DNA of 64,000 bases from an uncultured Allosphingosinicella sp. (GTDB lineage: Bacteria; Pseudomonadota; Alphaproteobacteria; Sphingomonadales; Sphingomonadaceae), in the NCBI GenBank assembly GCA_934539295.1, contig CAKTCN010000005.1:1-64000 (forward strand). The letters are read 5' to 3'. The notes below the pieces were generated by a model. It saw nothing but the letters and a program-made list of their open reading frames with translations. It had not been told where the DNA came from and searched no databases. Made by a program: the position numbers and the translations under genes. Shown one piece after another: positions 17,418 through 26,969 of this stretch (positions are counted from its first letter, which is position 1; every line of letters begins with the position of its first letter).

Positions 17418-18791
17418 CTACCCACGGGCCAACAGATGGTCAACGAGGCTTCCGAGCGTGCGGAAGCCGGTGAGGCGCATGCTCCCCTTCTCGCCCGACA
17501 GGCTGGCCGGAACCAGCCCGCGTTCGAAGCCGAGCTTGGCCGCTTCCTTGAGGCGCAGTGCGCCGTGCGCCACGGGTCGCAACTCGCCGGAGAGCGACAC
17601 TTCGCCGAACGCCACGGTGTCGGCCGGCACGGGCCGCTCGGACAAGGCAGAAACCAATGCCGCGGCGACCGCCATGTCGGCAGCCGGGTCCTGCACGCGG
17701 TAGCCGCCGGCGACGTTGAGATAGACCTCCGCCGTCGAGAAGCTGAGGCCGCAACGCGCCTCCAGCACCGCCAGGATCATGGCAAGGCGGCCGCTGTCCC
17801 AGCCCACCACCGCCCGGCGCGGCGTAGCGCCGCTGGCAAGGCGAACCGTGAGCGCCTGGATCTCGACCAGCACGGGGCGCGTGCCTTCCAGGGCAGGAAA
17901 GACGGTGGCGCCCGGCACGGCTTCGCCCCGGTCGGTCAGAAACAGGGCCGAGGGGTTGGCGACCTGGGTGAGCCCGCCCTCCTCCATCGCGAACACGCCG
18001 ATCTCGTCGGTGCCGCCGAAGCGGTTCTTGGCGGCGCGCAGGATGCGATACTGGTGACTGCGCTCGCCCTCGAAGCTCAGCACCGTATCGACCATATGTT
18101 CGAGCACGCGCGGGCCGGCGATCGCGCCGTCCTTGGTGACATGGCCGACCAGGACAAGAGCGGCGCCGGTCTCCTTGGCGAAGCGAATGAGTTCCTGCGC
18201 TGACGCACGCACCTGACTGACCGTGCCCGGCGCGCCTTCGATAACGTCCGAATGCATGGTCTGGATCGAATCGATCACCAGCAAGGCCGGCGGCGGCCCG
18301 TCGGCGAGCGTAGTCAGGATGTCGCGCACCGAAGTGGCAGAGGCGAGCTTGACCGGCGCGTTGCCGAGCCCGAGACGGCGTGCACGCAGGCGCACCTGAT
18401 CCGCCGCTTCCTCGCCCGAGATATAGGCGACGCGAAGGCCGCGGCTCGCCACGCTGGCGGCGGCCTGGAGCAGCAGGGTCGACTTGCCGATTCCGGGATC
18501 GCCGCCGATCAGGGTCGCGGAGCCCGGCACGAAGCCGCCGCCCAGCGCACGATCGAACTCGGCGATCCCGCTGCCAGTGCGCGGCGGCAGCGCAACGTCC
18601 GTGTCGAGGCCGACCAGTTCGACCGCCCGCCCGCCCGAGCGCAGATCGTGGCGCGCCGAAAAGGCAGTCACGACATTGCCGACGTCCTCCACCAACGAGT
18701 TCCATTCGGAGCAATCACCGCACTGTCCCTGCCAGCGCGGGCTGACCGAACCGCACGCCTGGCACACATATCTTTTCTTCAGCTTCGCCAT
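17418..18791 (-). CDS. radA: DNA repair protein RadA (Sms)
   Basis: RecA-like ATPase acting in branch migration and recombination intermediates. The 457-residue product has an N-terminal zinc finger (Cys at about 10, 13, 24 and 27), Walker A GGDPGIGKST, the RadA-specific KNRFGGTDEIG motif and a C-terminal Lon-protease-like domain without the protease dyad in evidence. Start ATG at 18791. Forms a minus-strand group with cvpA and cysS. Confidence 0.95.
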   Translation of the reverse strand: MAKLKKRYVCQACGSVSPRWQGQCGDCSEWNSLVEDVGNVVTAFSARHDLRSGGRAVELVGLDTDVALPPRTGSGIAEFDRALGGGFVPGSATLIGGDPGIGKSTLLLQAAASVASRGLRVAYISGEEAADQVRLRARRLGLGNAPVKLASATSVRDILTTLADGPPPALLVIDSIQTMHSDVIEGAPGTVSQVRASAQELIRFAKETGAALVLVGHVTKDGAIAGPRVLEHMVDTVLSFEGERSHQYRILRAAKNRFGGTDEIGVFAMEEGGLTQVANPSALFLTDRGEAVPGATVFPALEGTRPVLVEIQALTVRLASGATPRRAVVGWDSGRLAMILAVLEARCGLSFSTAEVYLNVAGGYRVQDPAADMAVAAALVSALSERPVPADTVAFGEVSLSGELRPVAHGALRLKEAAKLGFERGLVPASLSGEKGSMRLTGFRTLGSLVDHLLARG

Positions 18792-18890
18792 GTTGCGGCA
18801 AACGTGCCCGCCGCCGCCGTCACTTTCAAGGGAACGCGGGACGAGTCCCGATCATTTCCTGATCTGTCTCAATAGGAGTGGAGGCCAGTC

Positions 18891-19214
18891 TTGTTCATCC
18901 AGATCAACACCGACAATCAGGTCGAAAGCGACGCCGACCGCGACACCAGGATCGAGGAACAGGTGCGCCAGCGCCTTGCCCGCTTCGAAGATCGCATCAC
19001 CGACGTCGAAATCCACGTCGCCGACATCAACGGCCCGCGCGGAGGTGCGGCAGACCTCAGGTGTACACTGGAAGCACGAATGAGCGGAGTTCAGCCGGTG
19101 GCGGTTTCCGAACATGGTGCAACGGTCGATCGCGCGATCATCGGCGCGGCAAAGAAAGCCGTTCGCGCCCTTGATCACCAGATCGGCAGGCGGACCGATC
19201 ACAAGGGGCATTGA
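18891..19214 (+). CDS. Short HPF/RaiA family ribosome-associated protein
   Basis: A 107-residue protein with the ribosome hibernation-factor fold: the N-terminal strand FIQINTDNQVES, helix IEEQVRQRLARFEDRI, strands VEIHVADING and DLRCTLEARMSG, and the C-terminal helix IIGAAKKAVRALDHQIGRR. It lacks the C-terminal dimerisation domain of long HPF. In sphingomonads the true HPF is a different gene, so this may be an accessory relative acting on stalled ribosomes. Divergent from radA; the next gene begins 34 bases on. Confidence 0.75.
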   Translation: MFIQINTDNQVESDADRDTRIEEQVRQRLARFEDRITDVEIHVADINGPRGGAADLRCTLEARMSGVQPVAVSEHGATVDRAIIGAAKKAVRALDHQIGRRTDHKGH

Positions 19215-19248
19215 TCCTGGCGGCCCGGACGGTCCACCACATGCGTCC

Positions 19249-19944
19249 ATGATCAAGGTCGCATCCTACAATATGCGAAAGGCCATCGGCACCGACAGGC
19301 GCCGGCGGCCCGAGCGCGTGATCGAGGTGCTGAACGAAGTAGGCGCCGACGTGATCGCGTTGCAGGAAGCCGATCGGCGCTTCGGCGCGCGGCTGTCGGC
19401 GATCCCGCCATACATGCTGGATGAGCATAGCGACTATAAGCCGGTGCCTTTTGCGGCGCGGCATGGAAGCATGGGCTGGCACGGCAATGCGCTGCTGGTG
19501 CGCAAGGATGCCGAGATTCTCGGGTGCGAGATGCTCCACCTCCCCTCGCTCGAACCGCGCGGCGCGGTGATGGCGGAGGTGGCGGTCGGCGGCACCCGGC
19601 TGCGCGTGGTCGGCATGCATCTCGACCTGTCGGGCCTGTGGCGGCGCCGGCAGGCGCATGCGATCCTGGCCCATCTCGCCGCAAAGAACGAGTCGATGGC
19701 TACAGTCATGATGGGCGACTTGAACGAGTGGTCGGCCAATGGCGGCTGTCTGCGCGACTTCAGCCACCATCACCGCTTTGCCGATTGCGGCCGCAGCTTT
19801 CATGCGCGCCGGCCGGTGGCGCAACTGGACCGGATCATGGTCAGCGACGCGCTCGAGGTAGTGGAAAGTGGCGCGCACCACAGCATGTTGTCGCGAGTGG
19901 CCAGCGATCACCTGCCGATCTGGGCAACGATCAGGCCAGCATAG
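19249..19944 (+). CDS. Endonuclease/exonuclease/phosphatase (EEP) family protein
   Basis: A 231-residue metal-dependent hydrolase of the EEP fold. Motifs along the chain are SYNMRKAIG, the metal-binding LQEADRR, VVGMHLDLSG with catalytic His, MMGDLNEW and the final SDHLPIWA. Start is the ATG at 19249, directly before the first strand. Substrate unknown: relatives include DNA repair nucleases and phospholipid-side phosphodiesterases. No signal peptide, hence cytoplasmic. Likely cotranscribed with the HPF-like gene. Confidence 0.85.
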   Translation: MIKVASYNMRKAIGTDRRRRPERVIEVLNEVGADVIALQEADRRFGARLSAIPPYMLDEHSDYKPVPFAARHGSMGWHGNALLVRKDAEILGCEMLHLPSLEPRGAVMAEVAVGGTRLRVVGMHLDLSGLWRRRQAHAILAHLAAKNESMATVMMGDLNEWSANGGCLRDFSHHHRFADCGRSFHARRPVAQLDRIMVSDALEVVESGAHHSMLSRVASDHLPIWATIRPA

Positions 19945-19985
19945 CGCCTGTCATTTCCCTTTCCGCGTTTGGGCTGAAGGCGGGT

Positions 19986-21245
19986 TCAGCCTCCCGTAAA
20001 GGGCACGCCCTCCTGCGGTTCCGGCGTCCCCTGCTCGCCCAGCTTCATCCAGTCCCTCGGCTCCAGCCCGTAGATCATGTCCATGACCTCGAACTCCAGT
20101 CCGCCGGGCTGGTTGGTGGAACTGTTCCACAATGCCACCACGCCGCTCTTCTTCGCCGGATCGAACAGCACCAGCGACCGGAACCCCGTTACCCCGCCGC
20201 GATGGCCAATTACGCGGTGCCCGTCATAATCGTAGATGCGCCAGCCTAGGCCATAATGCGCATCCTTCACCCGCTCGCGAAAGTTGCGCATGCGCCCCAA
20301 CTCGCCCGGCGTGCGCACCTCCTGCGCCTGCGCCATCGCCAGCACCGAATCCGGAACGACGCCGGGGTCCAGGCCCATGTTCGCCTGCATCCACAAGGCC
20401 AGGTCCTTGATCGAGCTGTTTACACCACCCGCCGCCGGCACCCGATAATAAGAGTCGGTCACCTCGACCGCTTTCGACCCCTTGCCGCCGCGATGCGGCT
20501 TGGCCCAGCTCGGCGCGGCGTACAGCCCGTCGCGGGTCAGGCTGGCGCTGCTCATCCCCAGCGGTCCGAACAGCCGCTCGCGCACCGCCTGCGGGTAAGG
20601 CTTGCCGGTGACCTTCTCGACCAGTTCGCTCGCCGCGTCATAGGCGACATTCTGGTAGGAATGGCACTGACCGGGCGGGCAGATGAGGTTGAGATTGGCG
20701 AGGTCCATGCGCAGCATTCGCGCATCCTGGCCATCCTCCAATTTGGAATCATTGGCATGGCCGAAAATGCCAAGTGAGTGCGACAGGATGTTCGCCACCG
20801 TGGCGCGATTCTCGACACCATTCGGCAGACGCAGCGACAGCCCGTACTTTGCGATCGGGTCGTGGAGCGACAGCTTGCCCTCGTCGGCCAGCTTGGCGAC
20901 CATGATGCCCGCCACCCCCTTCGACACCGATGCCCATCGAAATACCGTTTCCGGCGTGACCGGCTCGCCGCCGTCCGTGGTGAGGCCATAGCCCTTCAGG
21001 AAGCGAATCTGACCGTTTTCGACCACGCCCACGGCAAGGCCGACCATCGACCGTTCGGCCGACAGCCGCTGCAGTCGCCCGTCCAGGCGGCGATAATCGA
21101 TGGTGCTGGGAGCGCGGCTCGCCTGCTTGATCCGCCGCTCGCGGATCGTCTGGGCCTCTTTGGAGCTCACCGTCTCGGCATCGCGCACGCACGCGCGCAC
21201 GCCGAAGATGAGGATGATCAGTAAAAGCAGCGAGACGGCCGCCAA
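19986..21245 (-). CDS. Beta-lactamase-fold serine hydrolase, membrane-anchored
   Basis: A penicillin-binding-protein-like serine hydrolase (class C beta-lactamase/esterase family). Catalytic SVSK (Ser-x-x-Lys), YQN (Tyr-x-Asn) and HRGG (third motif) are in order. The N-terminus is a single hydrophobic anchor. The first conventional start is a TTG at 21245 with no ribosome-binding site, but an in-frame CTG at 21260 sits 5 bases after a perfect AGGAGG and would add MSRRG, giving a normal basic anchor N-terminus; I believe the CTG is used. Substrate unknown (D-amino peptide or ester). Confidence 0.85.
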   Translation of the reverse strand: MAAVSLLLLIILIFGVRACVRDAETVSSKEAQTIRERRIKQASRAPSTIDYRRLDGRLQRLSAERSMVGLAVGVVENGQIRFLKGYGLTTDGGEPVTPETVFRWASVSKGVAGIMVAKLADEGKLSLHDPIAKYGLSLRLPNGVENRATVANILSHSLGIFGHANDSKLEDGQDARMLRMDLANLNLICPPGQCHSYQNVAYDAASELVEKVTGKPYPQAVRERLFGPLGMSSASLTRDGLYAAPSWAKPHRGGKGSKAVEVTDSYYRVPAAGGVNSSIKDLALWMQANMGLDPGVVPDSVLAMAQAQEVRTPGELGRMRNFRERVKDAHYGLGWRIYDYDGHRVIGHRGGVTGFRSLVLFDPAKKSGVVALWNSSTNQPGGLEFEVMDMIYGLEPRDWMKLGEQGTPEPQEGVPFTGG

Positions 21246-21295
21246 TCCGCGCCTGGACAGGGAGTCCTCCTGATACGCTCGCCAAAAACAAGGAA

Positions 21296-21317
21296 GGCCG
21301 GCAACTACGTGCCGGCC
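21296..21317 (-). terminator. Rho-independent terminator candidate after the M13 peptidase gene
   Basis: Perfect 8-base stem GGCCGGCA/TGCCGGCC with a 6-base loop. Read on the minus strand it follows the M13 peptidase stop by about 20 bases and is followed by TTCCTTGTTTTT, a fair U tract. It would separate this gene from the serine hydrolase gene. Confidence 0.65.
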
Positions 21318-21338
21318 CCCAATGTTACAACGTCAAAT

Positions 21339-23408
21339 TTACCAGATTTTGATGCGCTGTTCCGGCGGAAGATAGAGTGCACCGTCGGTCACGTTGAACG
21401 CCTGGTACCAGGGGTCGAAATTGCGCACCACGTTCGGCCGGAAATGGCCGGGCGTATGCGGATCGGTGGTCAGCTGCGACAGCAAGGCCGCGTCGCGATA
21501 CTTGTTGCGCCACACCTGGCCGAAGCCGAGGAAGAAGCGCTGGTCGCCGGTATAGCCGTCGATCACGGGCGCTTGCCTACCGTTCAACGACATCTTGTAG
21601 GCGTCGTACGCGATGGTGAGGCCGGCAAGGTCGGCGATATTCTCGCCCAGCGTCAGCTCGCCATTCACCTTGGAGCCCGGCAGTGGCTCATATTCGCCAT
21701 ATTGCTTCACCACCTGGTCGGTCAGCGCCTTGAAGCGCGTCGTGTCCTCCGGCGACCACCATTCGGCGAGATTGCCATTCGGATCGAACTTCGCGCCCTG
21801 GTCATCGAAATGGTGGGTGATCTCATGCCCGATCACCGCGCCGATCGCGCCATAGTTCACGGCATCGTCGGCGTTCGGATCGAAGAACGGTGCCTGCAGG
21901 ATCGCCGCCGGGAACACGATCTCGTTCATCAGCGGGTTGGCATAGGCGTTCACCGTCTGCGGCGACATGAACCACTCGCCCTTGTCGACGGGCTTGCCGA
22001 TCTTGTCGAGATTGCGCTGATATTCGAAGGCGGTCGCCCGCTCAGCGTTACCCAGCGCATCGCCCGGCACGATCTGGAGCGCCGAATAGTCGCGCCACTT
22101 GTCCGGATAGCCGATCTTGGGCGTGAACGCGGCCAGCTTCGTGCGTGCCTTGGCCTTGGTCTCCGGGCTCATCCACGCCAGCGCTTCAAGGTGACGGTCC
22201 ATCGCCTTGATGAGATTGCCGACCAGCTCGTCCATCTTGGCCTTGGACTCAGGCGGGAAATATTTGGCCACATAAAGCTGGCCGACCGCCTCGCCCATGC
22301 TGCCGCCGATCAGGTCGACGCCGCGCTTCCACCGGTCCTTGAGCTGCGGGGTGCCCTGCAACGTCTTGCCGTACATGTCGAAATTCTCGTCCACGAACGC
22401 CCTCGAAAGAAGCGGCGACACGTTGGAGATGGTGCGGAAGGTGAGATAATCCTTCCAGGTCTGCAGCGGCTCGGACTGGACGAGCTTGGCCGCACCGGCA
22501 AGGGCGCTCGGCGTCGAAGCGATGAAGCGCTTCTGGTCGATCGCGCCCACGGCGGCGAGGTAGGTGTTCCAGTCGAAGCCCGGCATGTTGGTCGCGAGCT
22601 CGGCTGCCGACATGGGATTGTAGAGCTTCTCGATCTGGCGCTGCTCGACGCGCGTCCAGTGCGTCTGCGCGATCTTGGTCTCGAGATCGAAGATGCGCTT
22701 GGCCTTCCCCGCCGGGTCCGAAATGCCGGCCAGCTGCAGCATGGTGGCGATATGCTGCTGGTAACGCGTGCGCGCCTCGGCGAACTTGGGATTGGCCTGG
22801 TCGAGATAATAGTCACGGTCAGGAAGGCCCAGCCCGCCCTGGCCGAGATAGACGGAATATTGGCTATTGTCCTTCAGGTCCTGCTCGACGCCGGCGCCGA
22901 CCGGCGTGCTGATGCCGGTTCGGTTGGCGGCGCCGAATGCGCGGGCGAGGTCGGTGGTGCTGCGGATCGCGTCGATCTTGGCCAGGTAGGGCTTCAGCGG
23001 TGCGGCGCCCTTGGCCTCGATGGCGGCTTCGTCCATGAAGCTCGCATAATAATCGCCGACCTTCTGGGCATTGCTGCCCGGTGCGCCCTTGGACTTGGCC
23101 GCTTCCTCGATGATCGCGCGCGTGCGGGTGTCGGACAAGTCGCGCAGCACGCCGAAGCCGCCCCAGGACGAGCGGTCGGCCGGGATCTGCGTCGTGCGGT
23201 CCCAGGTGCCGTTGACGTAATTGTAGAAGCTGTCGCCCGGCTTGACGCTCTTGTCCATGCCGGCCGTATCGACGCCCCAGCTGCCCAGTACGGGCTTGCC
23301 GGGCTGCGGCGCTGTCGCCTGCGTCGTGGTGGCGGATGCGGCGAGCGCGGGCGCCGTCGCTGCCAGCGCGAGTGTCGCGGCGCCGGCAAGAACCAGATGC
23401 TTGATCAT
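21339..23408 (-). CDS. M13 family zinc metallopeptidase (neprilysin/PepO-like)
   Basis: Secreted endopeptidase of the M13 family that cleaves oligopeptides. The 689-residue protein has a Sec signal peptide (about 1-23, ending ALAA). The catalytic domain near the C-terminus shows the zinc-binding GHEITHHFDDQG (HExxH), the NAYANPLMNEIVFPA substrate-binding segment and ENIADLAGL with the third zinc ligand Glu. The C-terminus IKIW matches the family. It is a single gene with its own terminator candidate downstream. Probably periplasmic. Confidence 0.93.
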   Translation of the reverse strand: MIKHLVLAGAATLALAATAPALAASATTTQATAPQPGKPVLGSWGVDTAGMDKSVKPGDSFYNYVNGTWDRTTQIPADRSSWGGFGVLRDLSDTRTRAIIEEAAKSKGAPGSNAQKVGDYYASFMDEAAIEAKGAAPLKPYLAKIDAIRSTTDLARAFGAANRTGISTPVGAGVEQDLKDNSQYSVYLGQGGLGLPDRDYYLDQANPKFAEARTRYQQHIATMLQLAGISDPAGKAKRIFDLETKIAQTHWTRVEQRQIEKLYNPMSAAELATNMPGFDWNTYLAAVGAIDQKRFIASTPSALAGAAKLVQSEPLQTWKDYLTFRTISNVSPLLSRAFVDENFDMYGKTLQGTPQLKDRWKRGVDLIGGSMGEAVGQLYVAKYFPPESKAKMDELVGNLIKAMDRHLEALAWMSPETKAKARTKLAAFTPKIGYPDKWRDYSALQIVPGDALGNAERATAFEYQRNLDKIGKPVDKGEWFMSPQTVNAYANPLMNEIVFPAAILQAPFFDPNADDAVNYGAIGAVIGHEITHHFDDQGAKFDPNGNLAEWWSPEDTTRFKALTDQVVKQYGEYEPLPGSKVNGELTLGENIADLAGLTIAYDAYKMSLNGRQAPVIDGYTGDQRFFLGFGQVWRNKYRDAALLSQLTTDPHTPGHFRPNVVRNFDPWYQAFNVTDGALYLPPEQRIKIW

Positions 23409-23531
23409 GTTGAGAGTCCCACCCCTGAAATGAAGGTGTGGGAGAGTTAGGAGCCCGGGCCGACCTTGAAAAGGTTTCGACTCGGGACGGAATGTCGTTC
23501 GTCGAAACGAGACGGCCGTTTGCAGAACGCC

Positions 23532-24047
23532 TCAGATCAGTTCGAGGCTGACCTTGGCCGTACCCGCACGCACCATCGAGATCTCCTGCGCCGCTGCATG
23601 CGACAGGTCGATGATGCGGGTCTTGGCAAAGGGACCGCGATCGTTGACCCGGACCACGACGCTCTTGCCATTCGCCTTGTTGGTGACGCGGATCTTGCTG
23701 CCGATCGGCAGGGTGCGGTGCGCCGCCGTCAGTTCCTTGGGGTTGAAACGCTCGCCGCTCGCCGTGCGGTTGCCTGCCAGCTCGTTGCCATAGAAGCTGG
23801 CGACGCCGTCGCCGAGATGCTTCGTTTCCTCGTCAACGTCGGCCGGAGCAGCCTTGTCGAGCACCGCGTCCGCATTCACCACCACATCCACCTGCGGCAC
23901 CGTCTTCATCTCACCGTCGCGAGCGATCGCGAGACGGGGAGTGACCTGGGCCAAAGCCACTTCGCCCATCGCCTGCACCGGAACCAGCGTCGCGGCGGCA
24001 AGTACGAGAGCGGAGGTGGCGCCGCGAAGGCGCTTGGCGGTGATCAT
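23532..24047 (-). CDS. RlpA-like septal ring lytic transglycosylase family protein
   Basis: A 171-residue secreted protein with a signal peptide (about 1-27) and a C-terminal double-psi beta-barrel. Motifs include GVASFYGNELAGNRTASGE, TAAHRTLPIGS and VVRVNDRGPFAKTRIIDLS with the conserved Asp thought to be catalytic. It lacks a C-terminal SPOR domain, so septal targeting as in E. coli RlpA is not evident, and its enzymatic activity is inferred only. Divergent from the patatin gene. Confidence 0.85.
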   Translation of the reverse strand: MITAKRLRGATSALVLAAATLVPVQAMGEVALAQVTPRLAIARDGEMKTVPQVDVVVNADAVLDKAAPADVDEETKHLGDGVASFYGNELAGNRTASGERFNPKELTAAHRTLPIGSKIRVTNKANGKSVVVRVNDRGPFAKTRIIDLSHAAAQEISMVRAGTAKVSLELI

Positions 24048-24220
24048 GCAGGGGATACTCGTGTTGTTGTCGTTACGGGTCAGCTATCCGCAACGACCAA
24101 CCGAGTCTCGCGTCTGGCGTTCTGCCGTGACGTTAGTGCGACGAGTTGATGAAAGGTGGCGCGGAGCAACGGGAACTTTCCCGCCTCGACAAATTCCGGC
24201 GCGCCTGCCAACCAACGGGC

Positions 24221-26521
24221 ATGAAGGAGAAGGAGCTGCGGCTCGCACTGGTCTGCTATGGCGGCATCAGCCTGGCCGTCTACATGCATGGAATCACGAA
24301 GGAAATCTGGCGCCTCGCGCGGGCGAGCCAGAACTTCCACGGCCCTGCCGAGCCGGTGGGCGGTACCCAGGCGGTGTACCAGGAACTGCTCGGCATCATC
24401 GCCGACCAGTGCGGCCTGTCGCTGCGGATCGTCACCGACATCCTTGCGGGTGCGAGTGCGGGCGGGATCAACGCCATCTTCCTGGCCGACGCCATCTCCA
24501 CCGGCCGCTCGCTCGACCCGCTGACCGAATTGTGGCTGGGCAAGGCCGATGTCGACAGCCTTATGGACCCGGACGTCAGCCCCCTGTCGCGCGCCGCCAA
24601 GGCCGCCGCGGTGCCGATCGCCTGGGCCTATTCGGCGCGGCGCAGCAACACGCTCGACCAGACGGTGGAGCCCGATCACCGGCCCGAAATCCGCGCCAAG
24701 CTGGCCAGCTTCGTGCGCGGCCGGTGGTTCGATCCGCCGTTCGGGGGCAAGGTCTTCACCAACCTGCTGCTCGACGCGTTCGACGCCATGGCAGCAAGCC
24801 CGTGCGGCCCGCCTTTACTGCCGCATTACCAGCCGCTCGATCTGTTCGTGACCGTTACCGACTTTCATGGCCATCCGCAGCGACTGCGGCTCCACTCGCC
24901 TGCCGAGGTCGCCGAAACCGAGCATCGCCTCACTCTCGCCTTCCGCGATCTGGGGGGCGAGGGGGGGGCGCTGGCCGATTCCGCCGCGCTCACCTTTGCC
25001 GCGCGTGCAACCGCGAGCTTCCCCGGCGCCTTTCCGCCGTTTCGCGTCAAGGAACTGGACGAAGTGCTGGAGGCGCGCGGGCACGCCTGGCCGGAACGTG
25101 ACGCCTTCCTTGCTCGCGCCCTGCCGCGCCATGCCGCGATCGGCGATCCGGAAAGCGCGGTGCTGATCGACGGGTCGGTACTCGCCAACGCCCCCTTCCG
25201 CCCCGCGATGGAAGCGCTCCAGAACCGGCCCACGCGGCGCGAGGTCGACCGCCGCTTCGTCTATATCGACCCCAAGCCCGGCATCCGCAGCATCGGCTTT
25301 TCGGGCGCGGCAGAGGCGGAAAGCCCCGGCTTCTTCGCCACCATCTTCGGCGCCATGTCCGACATTCCGCGCGAACAGCCGATCCGCGACAATCTGGAGG
25401 CGATCGAACGGCGATCCTCCCACATCCGCCGCTTGCGCCGCATCTTCCGCGCCATGCAGCCAGAAGTGGAGGCCGCGATCGAGCGGGCGTTCGGCACCAC
25501 CCTTTTCCTCGGCCGTCCCACCCCTGCCCGGCTGGCATCGTGGCGCGCCAAAGCCAATGGCGTCGCCGCGCGCGAGGCGGGCTACGCCTTCGCAGCCTAT
25601 GGGCATCTCAAGCTTGCCGCGGTGGTCGAAGATCTCGCCGACAACCTGCTGCGCACCGAAACGACCACGCCGAGCCAGCGCCGCCGCCGGACAGTACGCG
25701 ACGCCTTGTGGGGCGCGGTGCGCGAAGGCGGTATAAACGCCGATGATGCGATGACTGCCAATGGCGCGGCGCAGCAGGTCATCGACTTCTTCCGAAGCTT
25801 CGACGCGGCCTTCCGCATCCGCCGCCTGCGCTTCGTCGCGCGCCGCATCGCCGAGATCGACGAGGAAGGCCAGGTTCCGGACGAAGCGATCGAGGCGGCG
25901 CGAAAGGCCGTCCACGACCTCATCTCCGCCTATCGCGGCGGCGAGGAGCGGCAGGACGCGTTCCGCACCGCGTTGCAGCAGCTCACCGACGCGCCCGGGG
26001 CGGCCCTTGCCGGCCTGTCGGAGGCGCTGGCGCTCAAGGCCAAGGACGACCATGCCGACGCGGTGTTCACCGACATACTCGGCACCTTCCCCAAGGCCGA
26101 GCGGCGCGCCCTCATCCTCGCCTATCTCGGCTGGCCCTTCTACGACATCGCCAGCCTGCCCCTGCTCCAGGGCGAGGGCATCGACGAGTTCGATCCGATG
26201 AAGGTCGACCGCATCTCGCCCGACGACGCCACCTCCATCCGCGACGGCGGCGCGGCCGCCACGCTGAAGGGCATCCAGTTCAACAGCTTCGGCGCCTTCT
26301 TCAGCCGCGCCTATCGCGAGAACGATTATCTTTGGGGCCGCCTGCACGGGGCAGAGCGGCTGATCGACATCACAATTTCGACGCTCGGCCGTCGCCATCT
26401 TCCGCCCGGCGCCGCGGCGCGGCTGAAGCGCGATGCTTTTCGCGCGATCCTGGCCGAAGAGCGTCCGCGCCTCCTCGCGATCCAGCCCTTGTTCGACACG
26501 CTAGAGGCGGAAATCGGATGA
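24221..26521 (+). CDS. Patatin-related phospholipase-like protein (DUF3376 type)
   Basis: A 766-residue cytoplasmic protein with a patatin-like catalytic domain. KELRLALVCYGGISLAVYMH opens the domain, the nucleophile elbow is GASAGG (Ser at about 79), and the partner Asp is in IDGSVLANAPF near residue 320. A long C-terminal region of more than 400 residues, mostly helical and charged, follows and corresponds to the DUF3376 part of patatin-related proteins of actinobacteria and alphaproteobacteria. The start at 24221 fits the domain border; the open frame begins at 24146. Substrate unknown; probably lipid acyl hydrolysis. Confidence 0.85.
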   Translation: MKEKELRLALVCYGGISLAVYMHGITKEIWRLARASQNFHGPAEPVGGTQAVYQELLGIIADQCGLSLRIVTDILAGASAGGINAIFLADAISTGRSLDPLTELWLGKADVDSLMDPDVSPLSRAAKAAAVPIAWAYSARRSNTLDQTVEPDHRPEIRAKLASFVRGRWFDPPFGGKVFTNLLLDAFDAMAASPCGPPLLPHYQPLDLFVTVTDFHGHPQRLRLHSPAEVAETEHRLTLAFRDLGGEGGALADSAALTFAARATASFPGAFPPFRVKELDEVLEARGHAWPERDAFLARALPRHAAIGDPESAVLIDGSVLANAPFRPAMEALQNRPTRREVDRRFVYIDPKPGIRSIGFSGAAEAESPGFFATIFGAMSDIPREQPIRDNLEAIERRSSHIRRLRRIFRAMQPEVEAAIERAFGTTLFLGRPTPARLASWRAKANGVAAREAGYAFAAYGHLKLAAVVEDLADNLLRTETTTPSQRRRRTVRDALWGAVREGGINADDAMTANGAAQQVIDFFRSFDAAFRIRRLRFVARRIAEIDEEGQVPDEAIEAARKAVHDLISAYRGGEERQDAFRTALQQLTDAPGAALAGLSEALALKAKDDHADAVFTDILGTFPKAERRALILAYLGWPFYDIASLPLLQGEGIDEFDPMKVDRISPDDATSIRDGGAAATLKGIQFNSFGAFFSRAYRENDYLWGRLHGAERLIDITISTLGRRHLPPGAAARLKRDAFRAILAEERPRLLAIQPLFDTLEAEIG

Positions 26522-26636
26522 GGTGCTTTTGTGTTCACACCTTGATTCACGATCCAGGCTGGCTCGGCTTGGATCGATCAAGGTCTAGCCACATCGGCAC
26601 CCTTTGCCTAAGACGCTCGGCGATGGAGGCGAAACA

Positions 26637-26969
26637 ATGCAGTTTCTGAAGACGCTGTTCTGGGTCGCCCTTACCGTCGGCGCGATCCTGCTCTCGTCGT
26701 TCAACTGGACGACGGTGACGCTGAACCTGTGGGGCGGGCTTCAGGCGGACGTGAAGCTGCCGGTGCTGCTCCTCGCCGCCTTCCTGCTCGGCTTCCTACC
26801 CCTGTTCATACTGCACCGCGCCCGCATGTGGAGCAGCAAGCGGCGGATCGACGCCTTCGAACGGCAAATCGCACTCATGCAGGCGCCTGCGCCCCCTGCC
26901 CCGCCCGTCGCGACCGTGGATGAACCCGCGCCCGCGCCGGTCGAGGAACGTCCGGCGACCCTGTCGTGA
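26637..26969 (+). CDS. LapA-domain (DUF1049) membrane protein
   Basis: A 110-residue protein with two hydrophobic segments (about 4-22 and 38-60) and a cytoplasmic tail, like E. coli LapA, which helps adjust lipopolysaccharide synthesis via LapB/FtsH. The ATG at 26637 follows a GGAGG site at good distance. The tail is Pro/Ala/Glu-rich. The stop overlaps the pyrF GTG by 4 bases, so the two are coupled; this lapA-pyrF pairing is familiar in proteobacteria. LapB is not next to it. Confidence 0.82.
   Translation: MQFLKTLFWVALTVGAILLSSFNWTTVTLNLWGGLQADVKLPVLLLAAFLLGFLPLFILHRARMWSSKRRIDAFERQIALMQAPAPPAPPVATVDEPAPAPVEERPATLS

Noticed and set aside
21309..23450. 713-codon open frame on the + strand, opposite the M13 peptidase gene
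   Set aside because: Antisense to a gene with complete catalytic motifs; the product has no domain and the composition typical of frames opened by high G+C.
24815..26398. 527-codon open frame on the minus strand inside the patatin-like gene
   Set aside because: Antisense shadow; the + strand frame carries a clear patatin domain and continues to the end of the gene.
26522..26636. Possible tRNA in the gap before the LapA-like gene
   Set aside because: No cloverleaf, T-loop GTTCGA motif or CCA end; the gap shows nothing beyond the ribosome-binding site of the next gene.
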